Shown: positions 14,568 to 25,600 of the stretch, one piece after another
Layout: each line of letters starts with the position of its first letter
How positions within the stretch are numbered: position 1 is the stretch's first letter
Source of the DNA: Fidelibacterota bacterium
GTDB taxonomy: Bacteria > Fidelibacterota > Marinisomatia > SCGC-AAA003-L08 > JACNLC01
Assembly: GCA_014381725.1 (NCBI GenBank)
Contig: JACNLC010000055.1
Span: 1 to 64,000, forward strand
DNA: 64,000 nucleotides
Direction: 5' to 3'
Notes under the pieces: model-generated
What the model saw: the letters and a program-made list of their open reading frames with translations, nothing else
Told to the model about the DNA's origin: nothing
Databases searched by the model: none
Translations under genes and position numbers: made by a program

Positions 14568-15565
14568 TGAAGAAAAGAAAATATTGTTCAGTTTGTTCAA
14601 GGGAAATTGAAAACCGAAAAATAGATGATAGAATAAGAGACTATTGCTCAAAATGCGATATTGTTCACTATGATAATCCATTACCCGTAGCATCTTCTGT
14701 AATTGTTAATACAAAGCGTGAAATTCTGCTTGTATTACGCAAAAATGAACCCAAAAAGGGGATGTGGGGTTTGCCATCAGGATTTGCCGAAATAGACGAA
14801 ACTATTGAAGAAGCTTCTCTTCGTGAACTCAATGAAGAAGCTGGAATTACCGGAGAGGTTTTGCGTTTACTGGACACCCGTTCTCATTACAATGATTTCT
14901 ACGGTGATTTAATTTGGGTAACTTTTGAAGTCAATTGGATTTCTGGAGATATTCTGCCTGGTGATGATGCTATTGATGCTAAATTCTTTTCTCTATTCGA
15001 TTTGCCAGATTTGGCATTTAAAGCAAACCAGCTAGCAGTAGAAAAATATATCAATCGCTATAAAGATTTATGGAAAATGCAAGATTCATTCAAGCGATTG
15101 GAAGGTGGAAGACGACCGACAAAAGGAAATTTACCGTCAGATTCTTTGTTTGATATAATCAATAGAGATTCGCAAATTATCACTGATAATTGGGTAGCTG
15201 AAGTAATGTCTCATCCAACGACTGAACATTATTCCACTCAACCAAAGGAAGAAGTCTATGATAAAGCTCATATTGTCATTTCTCAATTTGGGAAATGGAT
15301 GATTCATCCTGACCAAAATATGGATGAAATTTGGGAGTATTTTAAAGAAATCGGAAATGAGCGTAGGGAAGATGGTTATAAATTATCTGAGGTCATCAGT
15401 GCATTGAGCTTGACTAGAAAACATATTTTCGCTCATGTATTTGCACAAGGAGGAGTTTGGGTTCGTCCGATTGAAATGTATCGTTCAATGGAATTTACTT
15501 CTCGTGTGAATCTGTTTTTTGATAAAGCAACTTATCATATTTCTAAAGGTTATGAGATGGAATAG
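14567..15565 (+). CDS. NUDIX hydrolase with N-terminal zinc ribbon and C-terminal RsbRD-like helical domain
   Basis: A 332-residue three-part protein. Residues 7-31 form a zinc ribbon (CSVC...CSKC). Residues about 40-170 are a NUDIX domain with a complete NUDIX box (G, E, REL-EE-G pattern in GFAEIDETIEEASLRELNEE). Such ribbon-NUDIX proteins cleave nucleoside diphosphates such as NADH or ADP-ribose. Residues about 190-310 look like the RsbRD N-terminal helical sensor domain (WVAEVM, GNERREDGYKLSEVISAL, TRKHIFAHVF), normally found in stress-response regulators or kinases. The NUDIX call is firm; the tail is pattern recognition only. Confidence 0.8.
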   Translation: MKKRKYCSVCSREIENRKIDDRIRDYCSKCDIVHYDNPLPVASSVIVNTKREILLVLRKNEPKKGMWGLPSGFAEIDETIEEASLRELNEEAGITGEVLRLLDTRSHYNDFYGDLIWVTFEVNWISGDILPGDDAIDAKFFSLFDLPDLAFKANQLAVEKYINRYKDLWKMQDSFKRLEGGRRPTKGNLPSDSLFDIINRDSQIITDNWVAEVMSHPTTEHYSTQPKEEVYDKAHIVISQFGKWMIHPDQNMDEIWEYFKEIGNERREDGYKLSEVISALSLTRKHIFAHVFAQGGVWVRPIEMYRSMEFTSRVNLFFDKATYHISKGYEME

Positions 15566-15581
15566 GAAATGCTGTAATAAT

Positions 15582-15616
15582 AAAAAGGGGTTGAAATGAA
15601 ATTCAACCCCTTTTTT
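15582..15616. terminator. Bidirectional terminator between convergent genes
   Basis: GGGGTTGAA (15587-15595) pairs with TTCAACCCC (15602-15610), with A-tracts on the left and T-tracts on the right. It serves the NUDIX gene on the plus strand and maeB on the minus strand. Confidence 0.9.
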
Positions 15617-15629
15617 GTAAGTACTATTG

Positions 15630-17885
15630 TTACTTAGATTGCAACTGAGCATCCACCGTTGCAATTGCGGTCATATTCACAACATCTTCTACTCTACTGT
15701 CCGCAAATTGTAATAAGTGCACTGGTTTAGAGAGTCCCATTAAAATAGGTCCAATAGCAGTAGCATTTGCCAATTGTTTTAGCAGTTTGTATGCAATGTT
15801 TCCAGCAGTAAGATCTGGGAAAATTAGCACATTTGCTTCTTCCTGAAGTACTGAGAAAGGAAAATGCTCTTGAAGTAATTTAGTAGATACAGCAACATCA
15901 GCGTGCATTTCACCATCAACAACCAAATCTGGATGATTTTGGTGTATTAGTTCTACAGCTTTTTTTACTTTTTCACCAAGTGCATGTCTAACACTTCCAA
16001 AGTTACTTGGACTGACAAGTGCTATTCTTGGTTCGATGCCGAACCTTTTTACTCTTTCAGCAGCTAAAATTGCAATTTCTGCAAGCATTTCAGATGTAGG
16101 ATTGATATTTACTGTTACATCAGCAAAGAATTTAATCTTGTCTTTGAAAGCAAGTACATACATTCCAGCGACATGTTCTACTCCGTCTTGCAAATCAAGT
16201 ACTTGAAGAGCAGGACGAAGGGTATCAGCATAATTTTGAGTAATTCCGGAAACCATGCCGTCAGCGTCTCCCATTTGCACCATCATTGGTCCAAAGAAAT
16301 TCGGACGATTTATCAAATTGCATGCTTGTCTTCTTGTTATACCTTTTCTTTGACGCATCTCATATATCTTTGCACAATATTCGGAATGTTGTTCACTTTC
16401 ATTCGGATTTAGAATTTCAACACCATCGAGTTTTACTTTTAATCGTTCTGCATTTTCTTTGATCTTATCTTCATTTCCTAGCAAAATTGGAGTAGCAATT
16501 CCTTCACCTACAATCTGCCCACTTGCTCGAATAATTCTGTCACTTTCACCTTCAGGAAACACAATTCGTTTTGGGTTTTTCCGAGCTTTATTTATGATAG
16601 TTCTCATTAATTCACGACTTTTTCCTAAACGAGCTTCCAACTCATCACGATATTTATCAATATCAATTTTATTTTTTGCTACGCCAGAATCAATGGCAGC
16701 TTTAGCTACTGCAGTTGCTTCCCACGTCAAAACTCGTGGGTCAAATGGTTTTGGAATAATGTAGTCAGGGCCAAATTCCAAATGGTCAACTCCGTATGCG
16801 TCAACAACTTCGTCAGGAACATCTTCTTTTGCTAAATCCGCGAGGGCTTGTGAGGCAGCAATTTTCATTTCGTCGTTAATTGCCGTAGCATCAACATCCA
16901 ATGCACCACGGAAAATGAATGGGAATCCAAGAACATTATTTACTTGGTTTGGATAGTCAGAACGACCTGTAGCCATAATAATATCATCCCTAGCAGCTTT
17001 TGCATCTGGATAAGTAATTTCTGGATCTGGATTTGCCATAGCAAAAACAATAGGATTATCTCCCATAGATTTAACCATTTCTTGTGTAACTAGACCAGCT
17101 TTGGAAAGACCTACAAAAACATCAGCTCCAACCATTGCTTCTTCAAGTGTTCTTAGGTTGGTGTCGTTAGCAAATCTATCTTTGTACTTATTCATTCCTT
17201 CAGTTCGACCTTTATAAACCACTCCTTTACTGTCGCATAGAATTACATTTTCTCTTTTTACACCAAATCGTAAATAATGAGTTGCGCAAGCTATTGCAGA
17301 AGCTCCTGCTCCGCTAACAACTACAGTTAAATCTTTCATTTTCTTGTTTGCTATCTCACATGCATTTATAAGAGCAGCTGCAGAAATTATTGCAGTTCCG
17401 TGTTGATCATCGTGGAAAACAGGAATGCCCATTTCTTTAATCAATCGTTCTTCAATTTCAAAACATTCTGGTGCTTTGATATCCTCTAAATTGATTCCAC
17501 CAAATGTTGGTTCCATAAGTTTAACTGCTTTGATGATTTCTTCTACATCATGAGTGTCAAGTTCAATATCGAAAACATCAATATCTGCAAATCTTTTAAA
17601 CAGAACACCTTTGCCTTCCATAACTGGCTTTCCAGCTAATGCGCCAATATCTCCCAATCCAAGGACTGCCGTTCCATTGGATATAACAGCAACCAGGTTT
17701 GATCTAGCCGTATAGATTCCTGCTTTTGCTGGATCCTTTTCAATTTCCAAGCATGGATCTGCAACTCCAGGAGTATAAGCTAGAGATAAATCTGTTTGAG
17801 TTAAACATGGTTTAGTTGGTACAACTTCAATTTTCCCTTTGCGACCTCTTGAATGATATTCAAGAGCTTGTTTTTTTGTGATCAT
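15630..17885 (-). CDS. maeB: NADP-dependent malic enzyme with C-terminal phosphotransacetylase-like domain
   Basis: A 751-residue MaeB-type enzyme. The N-terminal malic domain (about 1-420) has YTPGVADPC, the Tyr/Lys region near [17 protein letters not shown], the metal site FHDDQHGTA, and the nucleotide motif [16 protein letters not shown]. Residues about 430-751 form a PTA/PTB-like domain ([40 protein letters not shown]), which regulates the enzyme in characterised homologues. It converts malate to pyruvate and CO2, or the reverse. A GAGAGG site lies before the ATG. It lies downstream of mdh on the same strand but behind a terminator, so it is probably a separate unit. Confidence 0.95.
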   Translation of the reverse strand: MITKKQALEYHSRGRKGKIEVVPTKPCLTQTDLSLAYTPGVADPCLEIEKDPAKAGIYTARSNLVAVISNGTAVLGLGDIGALAGKPVMEGKGVLFKRFADIDVFDIELDTHDVEEIIKAVKLMEPTFGGINLEDIKAPECFEIEERLIKEMGIPVFHDDQHGTAIISAAALINACEIANKKMKDLTVVVSGAGASAIACATHYLRFGVKRENVILCDSKGVVYKGRTEGMNKYKDRFANDTNLRTLEEAMVGADVFVGLSKAGLVTQEMVKSMGDNPIVFAMANPDPEITYPDAKAARDDIIMATGRSDYPNQVNNVLGFPFIFRGALDVDATAINDEMKIAASQALADLAKEDVPDEVVDAYGVDHLEFGPDYIIPKPFDPRVLTWEATAVAKAAIDSGVAKNKIDIDKYRDELEARLGKSRELMRTIINKARKNPKRIVFPEGESDRIIRASGQIVGEGIATPILLGNEDKIKENAERLKVKLDGVEILNPNESEQHSEYCAKIYEMRQRKGITRRQACNLINRPNFFGPMMVQMGDADGMVSGITQNYADTLRPALQVLDLQDGVEHVAGMYVLAFKDKIKFFADVTVNINPTSEMLAEIAILAAERVKRFGIEPRIALVSPSNFGSVRHALGEKVKKAVELIHQNHPDLVVDGEMHADVAVSTKLLQEHFPFSVLQEEANVLIFPDLTAGNIAYKLLKQLANATAIGPILMGLSKPVHLLQFADSRVEDVVNMTAIATVDAQLQSK

Positions 17886-18011
17886 TGAATAATCCTCTCA
17901 TTTTGATAACGAAATAATAATATGTTGATTAAATTTAACCGTGAATCTAATACCAAAATTTAATGGTGTATCAATATAATTACATTAAGAAATATTAAAT
18001 ATAAATATAAA

Positions 18012-18041
18012 AAAAGGAGTCCCAAACTTGAGACTCCTTTT
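18012..18041. terminator. Rho-independent terminator after mdh (minus strand)
   Basis: AAAAGGAGTC (18012-18021) pairs with GACTCCTTTT (18032-18041). Read on the minus strand it ends in a T-rich run and lies 27 bases beyond the mdh stop, closing the gltA-mdh unit. Confidence 0.85.
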
Positions 18042-18067
18042 GCATTGTCTTATTTCTCTGTAAGAAG

Positions 18068-19003
18068 TTACAATTTTGATTCTTCGACTGTACTTTTTAC
18101 TGCTGTTAGAGTATTATTTAACAACTCCTTCTCATCATCTGTTAAATCGATTTCAAGGATTCGTTCAATTCCATCAGAACCGATTACGCAAGGAACTCCA
18201 ATGAAATATCCGTCAATTCCATATTCACCTTCACAAAGAGCAGCTGAAGGGATAACTCGTTTTTTATCCTTTAGATATGATTCTACCATTTCCATAATAG
18301 ATGCTGCAGGGCTGAAATAAGCACTTCCATTTCCGAGTAGTTTCACAATTTCAGTACCTGCTTCACGAGTTCTTTTAACAACTGCATCAATTTCCTCTTT
18401 GGATAAGAGTTTATCAATTGGTACTCCTCCAACAGTTGCAAGTCTTGGCAATGGAACCATAGTTGGACCATGACCACCTAAAACCATACAAGTAACATCT
18501 TGAGCAGATAATCCTGTTTCCATTGCAATAAATGCTCTAAATCTTGCTGAATCTAAAGCACCAGCCATTCCAATAACTCTGTTCTTTGGAAAACCACTAA
18601 CTTTATAGAATGCATAAACGATAGCATCCAAAGGATTTGAAACAACAATCACAAACGCATTAGGTGCGTATTTTTTCACATTATTCGCTACATTTGTGAT
18701 GATTTTCAGATTTACTGATAATAAATCATCTCGAGTCATTCCAGGTTTTCTTGGAACTCCTGCTGTTATTACAACTACATCAGAACCTTCTATATCAGCA
18801 TAGTTACTAGTTCCGGTAATATTCGCATCATAACCATCATGTGGTCTAAGTTCCATAATATCAAGAGCTTTACCTTTAACCATACCTTCAACTTCAGGAA
18901 TATCTAGAATAACCAAATCCCCAAGTTCTTTTTGAGCACCAATCAGAGCAAGAATACCACCAATTTGTCCACCTCCGATAAGAGCTATTTTTTTTCTTCC
19001 CAT
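18068..19003 (-). CDS. mdh: Malate dehydrogenase (LDH-like type)
   Basis: A 311-residue NAD-dependent enzyme. The Rossmann motif is GGGQIGG near residue 10, followed by an Asp at the end of strand 2 (LVILDIPEVEG), which favours NAD. Active-site features include TAGVPRKPGMTRDDLL, the Arg of DSARFR, and GGHGPTMVPL with the catalytic His. The Arg in the R-KPGM-R loop fits malate over lactate. It interconverts malate and oxaloacetate. Its start overlaps the end of gltA by 19 bases, so the two are co-transcribed and probably translationally coupled. Confidence 0.95.
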   Translation of the reverse strand: MGRKKIALIGGGQIGGILALIGAQKELGDLVILDIPEVEGMVKGKALDIMELRPHDGYDANITGTSNYADIEGSDVVVITAGVPRKPGMTRDDLLSVNLKIITNVANNVKKYAPNAFVIVVSNPLDAIVYAFYKVSGFPKNRVIGMAGALDSARFRAFIAMETGLSAQDVTCMVLGGHGPTMVPLPRLATVGGVPIDKLLSKEEIDAVVKRTREAGTEIVKLLGNGSAYFSPAASIMEMVESYLKDKKRVIPSAALCEGEYGIDGYFIGVPCVIGSDGIERILEIDLTDDEKELLNNTLTAVKSTVEESKL

Positions 19004-20352
19004 ATTAACCTCTTTTCAATTTGTTTTTTTGAAATAGTTTCTTTAACCCATTTTGTACTAACAGATTTTGGACGAGTTAGCGGAGTTCCGAGTGCTCTGT
19101 TCAAAATCAATTGTGCTAACATTCCCATTGTTCGTGATACTGAGAAGAATACAGTGTAGTATTCAAATTCAGTCATTCCGTAATGATATAACACTGCACC
19201 TGAACCTGCATCAACATTTGGCCAGAAATTAGCTATAGGGTTCTTGCCTGCTTTAACTCGTTCTGCTGAGAAAGCTTCCAAAACTTTTGGTACAACATTG
19301 AAAACTCTATCTACTGTTTGGAATACTGGATCTTCAGGGAAATGTTTATTCCCAAATGCATTCAACGCTGTGAATCTAGGGTCAGTTACTCTAAGAACCG
19401 CGTGCCCATAGCCCGGTACCACTTTACCTGAACGGAGCGTGTTGTATGCCATATCCTCAATTTCTTGTAAGGAAGGAGTTCCGTTGTATTTGTCCATGAG
19501 TTCAAGAGTCCATTTTAAGCATTCTTGATTAGCTAAACCATGTAGAGGTCCAGCTAAACCATTTAATCCTGCAGAAACTGCGTAAAAAGCATCTGATAAA
19601 GCAGAGCCAACAGTATGACAAACATTTGCACTAACATTTCCACCTTCATGATCACAATGTAGAGTTAGATATAACTGAACTAATTTAGCAAAACCACCAG
19701 TTGGATCATCAATTGGTAGTTTGTTTGCAAAATTAGCTCCCCAATCTAAGTTTCTATCCCAAGGAGTCAAATCATCCAGCCTCATTGTATCTCGTTTCAA
19801 CCCTTTTTTGTACTTAATTTTATAGATCATTGCAGCGATACAGGGGAGAGCTCCCATCAAAATCAGAGCATCTTCTAGCATTGGTTGCCAATAGTCCTCT
19901 TTTTTCATTCCTGAAGTGTATTGTTTACGGAATTGAGATTCCCTTTCCATAATCAAAATTGCTGTACTTAGCATATTCATTGGATGTGTATCTTCAGGTA
20001 ATGCTCTAAGTGCATCCCAAACATAATCTTTAACTTCACTTCTATCAGCTAAATCATTTTGAAGAGATTTTGTTGCATCCGGAGTTGGTTTCTCTCCAGT
20101 TAAAAGGAGATAGAAAATCTCCTCTGGAAGCATATCTGTGATTTCTAACAATGGATATTCACGAATGATTAAACCTTTATCTGGTTCTACAACGGAAGTA
20201 TCACATATCATTCCCTTTATTCCACGCATACCACCAAACGCTTGCGCAACTGTAGCTTCAGCTATTTTTTTGCTACCTAATGATGACAGTACTTCTTTTT
20301 TCTCTTCTCTCCATACTGGAATCATTTCTGTTAGCTTATCTTGTAATCTCAT
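18985..20352 (-). CDS. gltA: Citrate synthase, mitochondrial (Si) type
   Basis: A 455-residue citrate synthase much closer in motifs to mitochondrial enzymes than to the E. coli GltA type. It has GMRGIKGMICDTSVVEPDKG, HCDHEGGNVSANVCHTVGSALSD, GLAGPLHGLANQE with the active-site His, VPGYGHAVLR, NVDAGSGAVLYHYG with the catalytic Asp, and GVLAQL-like GMLAQLILNRALG. It joins acetyl-CoA and oxaloacetate to make citrate. A few bacteria carry this type, including some where citrate synthase can run in reverse. A spaced inverted repeat lies upstream (20392-20426). Confidence 0.95.
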   Translation of the reverse strand: MRLQDKLTEMIPVWREEKKEVLSSLGSKKIAEATVAQAFGGMRGIKGMICDTSVVEPDKGLIIREYPLLEITDMLPEEIFYLLLTGEKPTPDATKSLQNDLADRSEVKDYVWDALRALPEDTHPMNMLSTAILIMERESQFRKQYTSGMKKEDYWQPMLEDALILMGALPCIAAMIYKIKYKKGLKRDTMRLDDLTPWDRNLDWGANFANKLPIDDPTGGFAKLVQLYLTLHCDHEGGNVSANVCHTVGSALSDAFYAVSAGLNGLAGPLHGLANQECLKWTLELMDKYNGTPSLQEIEDMAYNTLRSGKVVPGYGHAVLRVTDPRFTALNAFGNKHFPEDPVFQTVDRVFNVVPKVLEAFSAERVKAGKNPIANFWPNVDAGSGAVLYHYGMTEFEYYTVFFSVSRTMGMLAQLILNRALGTPLTRPKSVSTKWVKETISKKQIEKRLIWEEKK

Positions 20353-20688
20353 ATTATATCTCCTATTAATTTAAAATAACATATATACATAAAAACCTAT
20401 GTAACATAAATAATAGTATAGGTTTTATTGAATAAATATGTAGTCAATTTACAATGTGAATTTATGACAATTCCATGTAAATATCTAAAGGTTTAATTTA
20501 AGATGTTATTATCCTATTTTAGAAACATCAAAGGAGATTAAATACATATCAGTGATAATATTTAGAAAATTAAATCTCTGAAGTCTTATTAAAAAATTAT
20601 CTGATAAATTTGAAATATTCTATGTTGAATTATCATAAATTTAGTTAATAAATTTTGAACAAATATAATATTTTGAAAGGAATAGAAT
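20353..20688. other. 336-base divergent promoter region between gltA and fumarase
   Basis: No gene is visible. The stretch is very AT-rich and must carry promoters for gltA (minus) and fumarase (plus). It holds the inverted repeat listed separately and an AATTTACAAT motif at 20446-20455 that recurs in other promoter regions of this window. Confidence 0.5.
20392..20426. promoter_or_regulatory. Spaced inverted repeat upstream of gltA, possible operator or leader hairpin
   Basis: AAAACCTAT (20392-20400) and ATAGGTTTT (20418-20426) are exact reverse complements with a 17-base spacer. They lie 40-74 bases upstream of the gltA start codon, where a regulator site or a 5' leader structure would be expected. 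Confidence 0.4.
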
Positions 20689-22293
20689 ATGGAATACAAA
20701 TATAGAAAACCATTTCCAATAGCAAAAGATGATACTGAATATAGTTTGCTAACTTCAGATTTTGTTACAACAACAAATTTCGAGGGAAAAGAATTTGTTA
20801 AAGTTGCCGATGAAGGGTTATCATTTTTGGCTAATCGTGCAATGTTAGATGTAAATTTCTTACTTAGACCTTCTCATCAAGAACTTGTTGCAAAAATCTT
20901 AAATGATCCTGATGCATCGGACAATGATCAATTTGTTGCAAGAGTAATGTTACTAAATGCAAAAGTATCAAAAGACTTTAAACTTCCTTTTTGTCAAGAC
21001 ACAGGAACTGCTACAATTTACGCAAAGAAAGGTCAACAGATACTAACTGAAGGCAATGATGAAGAAGCTTTGTCAAATGGAGTTTATAAAACCTACAAAG
21101 AAAGTAATTTGCGGTATTCACAAGTTATGCCATTAACAATGTATGAAGAAAAAAATTCCGGCAATAATATGCCTGCACAAATTGATCTTGTTGCAACATC
21201 AGGGAGTGAGTACAAATTTTTATTTGTTGCAAAGGGTGGGGGATCAGGTAATAAATCTGCTTTATATCAAATGACAAAGTCAGTATTAAATCCTACAAAC
21301 TTGAAGAAATTTCTACTAGAGAAAATGAAAACTCTTGGAACAGCTGCTTGTCCACCATATCATTTAGCGTTTGTTGTTGGAGGAACATCAGCTGAATCTG
21401 TTATGAAAACTGTAAAACTTGCTACAACAGGATATTATGATAATTTACCAACAGAAGGAAATATCCAAGGTCAAGCATTCAGAGATTTGGAAACTGAAGA
21501 ATATTTACTCAACGCATCAAAAGAAATTGGTTTTGGTGCTCAATTCGGTGGGAAATATTTCTGCCATAGCGTAAGAGTTATTAGACTTCCTAGACATGGT
21601 GCTTCTTGTCCAATTGGGATGGGAGTTTCATGTTCGGCTCATAGAAATATTAAAGCTAAGATAAATAGTGGTGGAATTTGGTTAGAGAATTTAGAACTAG
21701 ATCCTGGTAGATTTCTCAAATTCGATAAGAGTGTTCAAAGTGCAGAACCTGTCAAGATTGATTTAAATAGACCTATGAATGAAGTGTTAGCTGAGTTATC
21801 ACAGCATCCAATAAAAACTCCATTAATGCTGACAGGTAAACTTGTAGTTGCACGAGATATGGCTCATGCTAAACTAAAAGAAATGTTAGATAGTGGTGAA
21901 GAATTACCACAGTATTTTAAAGATAATCCTGTTTATTATGCAGGACCTGCTAAAAAACCAGAAGGTTTACCATCTGGTTCATTTGGCCCAACCACTGCAT
22001 CGCGGATGGATCCTTATGTTGACGAATTCCAGAAAAATGGTGGCTCAATGATTATGATTGCTAAAGGAAATCGTTCTCAAATTGTTACTGATGCTTGTAA
22101 AGCAAATGGTGGATTCTATTTGGGATCAATTGGTGGACCTGCAGCACTATTAGCGAAAGAAAATATCAAAAATGTAAAAGTTATTGATTTTGAAGATTTC
22201 GGCATGGAAGCAGTTTGGGAGATAGAAGTTGAGAATTTCCCTGCATTTATACTAACTGACGATAAAGGAAATGATTTTTTCCAGACATTATAG
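20689..22293 (+). CDS. fum: Fumarate hydratase, class I (iron-sulfur type)
   Basis: A 534-residue single-chain class I fumarase. The N-terminal catalytic part has [15 protein letters not shown], with the first cluster cysteine, and KGGGSGNKS; further cysteines occur in AACPPYH and [10 protein letters not shown]. The C-terminal part carries [11 protein letters not shown] and [10 protein letters not shown] of the beta-type domain. Class I enzymes use an oxygen-sensitive [4Fe-4S] cluster to hydrate fumarate to malate, in keeping with the ferredoxin-dependent neighbours. The start has GAAAGGA about 7 bases upstream. A terminator follows the stop. Confidence 0.93.
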   Translation: MEYKYRKPFPIAKDDTEYSLLTSDFVTTTNFEGKEFVKVADEGLSFLANRAMLDVNFLLRPSHQELVAKILNDPDASDNDQFVARVMLLNAKVSKDFKLPFCQDTGTATIYAKKGQQILTEGNDEEALSNGVYKTYKESNLRYSQVMPLTMYEEKNSGNNMPAQIDLVATSGSEYKFLFVAKGGGSGNKSALYQMTKSVLNPTNLKKFLLEKMKTLGTAACPPYHLAFVVGGTSAESVMKTVKLATTGYYDNLPTEGNIQGQAFRDLETEEYLLNASKEIGFGAQFGGKYFCHSVRVIRLPRHGASCPIGMGVSCSAHRNIKAKINSGGIWLENLELDPGRFLKFDKSVQSAEPVKIDLNRPMNEVLAELSQHPIKTPLMLTGKLVVARDMAHAKLKEMLDSGEELPQYFKDNPVYYAGPAKKPEGLPSGSFGPTTASRMDPYVDEFQKNGGSMIMIAKGNRSQIVTDACKANGGFYLGSIGGPAALLAKENIKNVKVIDFEDFGMEAVWEIEVENFPAFILTDDKGNDFFQTL

Positions 22294-22323
22294 AATTGTG
22301 TTACTAAACCTAAACAAATATGC

Positions 22324-22352
22324 AAAAAGCTCCAAATTACTGGAGCTTTTTT
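22324..22352. terminator. Bidirectional terminator between fumarase and the tRNA genes
   Basis: AAAAAGCTCCA (22324-22334) pairs with TGGAGCTTTTT (22341-22351) around AATTAC. It can end the fumarase transcript on the plus strand and the tRNA-Ser transcript on the minus strand. Confidence 0.85.
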
Positions 22353-22356
22353 AAAG

Positions 22357-22442
22357 CGGAGAGCACCAGATTCGAACTGGCACAGGACAGGTATGTCCCG
22401 GCGGATTAGCAATCCGCTGCAATACCATTATGCGAACTCTCC
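22357..22442 (-). tRNA. tRNA-Ser (anticodon GCU)
   Basis: Read on the minus strand, the acceptor arms GGAGAGT and GCTCTCC pair, the anticodon arm is CGGATTGCTAATCCG with GCU in the loop, a long variable arm (CGGGACATACCTGTCCTG) marks a class II tRNA, and the T arm has GTTCGAATC. The discriminator base is G, as expected for serine. The CCA end is not encoded. Confidence 0.93.
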
Positions 22443-22446
22443 ACTG

Positions 22447-22530
22447 CGGAGGATGAGGGACTCGAACCCCCAAGGGCGTAAACCCGGCGGTTTTCAAGAC
22501 CGCTGTCTTACCAATTAGAACTAATCCTCC
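22447..22530 (-). tRNA. tRNA-Ser (anticodon UGA)
   Basis: Read on the minus strand, GGAGGAT pairs with ATCCTCC, the anticodon arm is GCGGT-CTTGAAA-ACCGC with UGA at 34-36, the variable arm is CGGGTTTACGCCCTTG and the T arm has GTTCGAGTC. The discriminator is G. It lies 4 bases upstream of the GCU isoacceptor, so both are probably cut from one transcript. CCA is not encoded. Confidence 0.92.
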
Positions 22531-22600
22531 GTCAATTTGGGACGAAAATTTATAATCTTTTTGTTAGAATATCCAAAGTATGAATTTCAAATATGAAAAC

Positions 22601-25600
22601 TTATTTTTCAATATCCAATTCTGCTAACTTCTTATAATGTTCATATTGCATCTTAGCATTTTTATCGGCTTCCTGGAGTAATTTCTCAGCTCGATCTGGC
22701 ATTAATTTTGTCAGCATCTTAAACCGATTTTCATTGTACAAGAAATCCTTGATATGAATCTTTGGCGGTTTTGAATCCAATGAAAGTGGATTTTTACCTT
22801 CAGTTGCTAAAGCAGGATTGTAACGGTACAAGATTAAATGACCACTATCAACTGCTGATTTTTGTTGCTGTAATCCTTTTGCCATATCAATTCCGTGAGC
22901 AATGCAATGACTGTAGGCAATGATGAGTGAAGGTCCATCGTGTGCTTCGGCTTCCATAAAAGCTTTAACAGTTTGAGCATCGTTTGATCCCATAGCGACA
23001 TTAGCTACATAAACATCACCATAACTCATTGCAATCATTCCTAAATCTTTTTTGCTAGTTCCTTTACCAGATGCTGCAAATTTAGCAATTGCTCCAATCG
23101 GAGTTGCTTTTGAAGCTTGCCCACCTGTATTTGAGTATACTTCAGTATCCAAAACTAGTATATTTACATTTTTTCCTGATGCAAAAACATGATCAAGCCC
23201 ACCGAAACCTATATCAAATGCCCATCCATCTCCGCCCATAATCCAAACGCTTTTCTTAACAAGGTTGTCAGAAATAGATAATAAAAGTTTGGCTCTATTA
23301 GATTTAAGCCCACTCAAAATTTCATTTAATTTTTCAACTCGAATTCTTTGTTCAAATATTCCTGGTTCGTTTGTTTGATCTGCATTGAGTATTTGATCAA
23401 CTAAATCAGATCCAATTTCGGATTTCAATTCAACAAGCATTTCTTTTGCGTGAACTAAGTGCTTATCTATTGTTAATCTAAATCCTAAACCAAATTCTGC
23501 ATTATCTTCAAATAGTGAATTTGACCAAGCAGGTCCGCGTTTGTCGTTATTTATTGCCCATGGTGTAGTTGGTAGATTTCCACCATAAATTGATGAACAT
23601 CCAGTTGCATTAGCTATAATCATTCTATCACCGAATAATTGAGATGCTAACTTGACATACGGAGTTTCTCCACATCCAGAACAAGCTCCGGAAAATTCAA
23701 ACAAAGGTTGAAGCAATTGAGAACCTTTAACGGTTTTCTGTTTAACGGATTCTCTTTTTATCTCTGGTAGTGTGAGGAAGAAATCCCAATTATCTCTTTC
23801 GGATTCTCGTAATGGAATTTGAGATTCCATATTGATCGCTCTCTTAGTATTATCAGATTTATCTTTAACAGGGCAAACATCCACGCAAATTTCACAACCA
23901 GTGCAATCCTCAGCAGCAACCTGTAAAGTGTAAACATCATTTTCAGAATATTCTTTTCCTTTAGCTTTAACAGATTTAAATGTTATTGGTGCTTCCGATA
24001 ATAGTGTATTGTCATATATCTTTGGTCTAATTACTGCATGCGGACAAACAAAAGCACATTTATTACATTGGATACAAATATCTGGATTCCAAACTGGAAT
24101 TTCAGATGCTATATTTCGTTTTTCAAATTGAGTTGTAGCAGTAGGCCAAGTCCCATCATCTGGGAATGCACTTACAGGAAGATCGTCTCCTTCGCCAGCA
24201 ATGATTTTTGCAGTTACATTTCTTACAAAATCAGGAGCGTGGGCTGGAACAATTTCTGAAGAATATTCTTTACCAGTAGAAGTTTCTGGGATTATAACTT
24301 CATCTAAATTTGCTAAAGATTCATCAACAGCATTAAAATTCTTTTGTACAATATTTTCACCTTTGGTTCCATAGGTTTTTTTGATGTATTGTTTAATTTT
24401 CGCAATAGCTTCGTCTCTTGGTAGAATACCAGATATTGCAAAGAAACAAGTTTGCATAATCGTATTTATCCTAACACCCATACCTGTTTCACCAGCAACT
24501 TTTAGAGCATTTATCGAATATACTTTTAAATTTTTGTTTAGAATTTGTTTCTGTACATTTCTTGGGAAGTGATTCCAAACTTCGTTAGAAGGGTAGGGGC
24601 TGTTAACTAAAAAAGTAGCTCCATCAACTGCGTTTTTTAGCACATCCAAACTTTTCAAAAATTCAAAATTATGACAAGCTACAAAATTTGCTTTTCCAAT
24701 AAGATAAGTAGATTTAATTTCTTCAGAGCCAAATCTTAGGTGAGAAATTGTAATACTTCCGGATTTTTTGGAATCGTAAACAAAATATCCTTGAGCAAAG
24801 TTATCTGTTTCTTCACCAATAATCTTGATGGAATTTTTGTTGGCACCTACTGTTCCGTCAGCTCCTAATCCATAGAACATTCCTCTAAACATTTTCTCCC
24901 TACTTGGCGTGTAATTAGGTTCGTATTCAATACTAGTGTGGGAAACATCGTCATTAATTCCAACAGTAAAGTGATTTTTCGGAGTTTCCTTTTTCAACTC
25001 GTCAAACACTGCTTTTACCATCGCAGGGGTAAATTCCTTTGAAGATAGTCCATATCTCCCACCAATAACTTTGGGCATTGAATCAAGATTTAAATTACCT
25101 TGGTTGTCTTCTTCAATTAATGCAGTAAGAACATCTTGATAAAGAGGTTCGCCAATACTACCTGGCTCTTTTGTTCTATCAAGAACTGCAATGTTTTTTA
25201 CATTATTAGGTAGTGCATTTATTAAATGTTTAGTAGAAAATGGTCTAAATAATCGAACTTTTAAAACTCCTACATTTTCATCAGTTTCGTTCATAAAATC
25301 TACTGTTTCGTGGACTGTCTCTGCACCGGAAGCCATAATTACAATTACTCGATCGGCAGTTGGAGAACCAACATAATCGAATAAATGATACTGTCTTCCG
25401 ACAAGTTTTGCAAATTTGTTCATTACATTTTGAACAATTTCTGGTGTATCTGCATAATAAGAATTTGCAGCTTCCCTAACTTGGAAGAAAACATCTGGAT
25501 TTTGAGCTGTTCCTCTTAGAACTGGATTGTTTGGGTTTAAAGCTCTTCCACGATGTGCTTTTACAAGATTATCATCAATCATCGTCTTAATATCATCATC

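Noticed and set aside
22447-22530. tRNA-Sec gene
   Set aside because: The anticodon is UGA (serine), not UCA, and the acceptor stem is 7 bp, so it is a normal tRNA-Ser.
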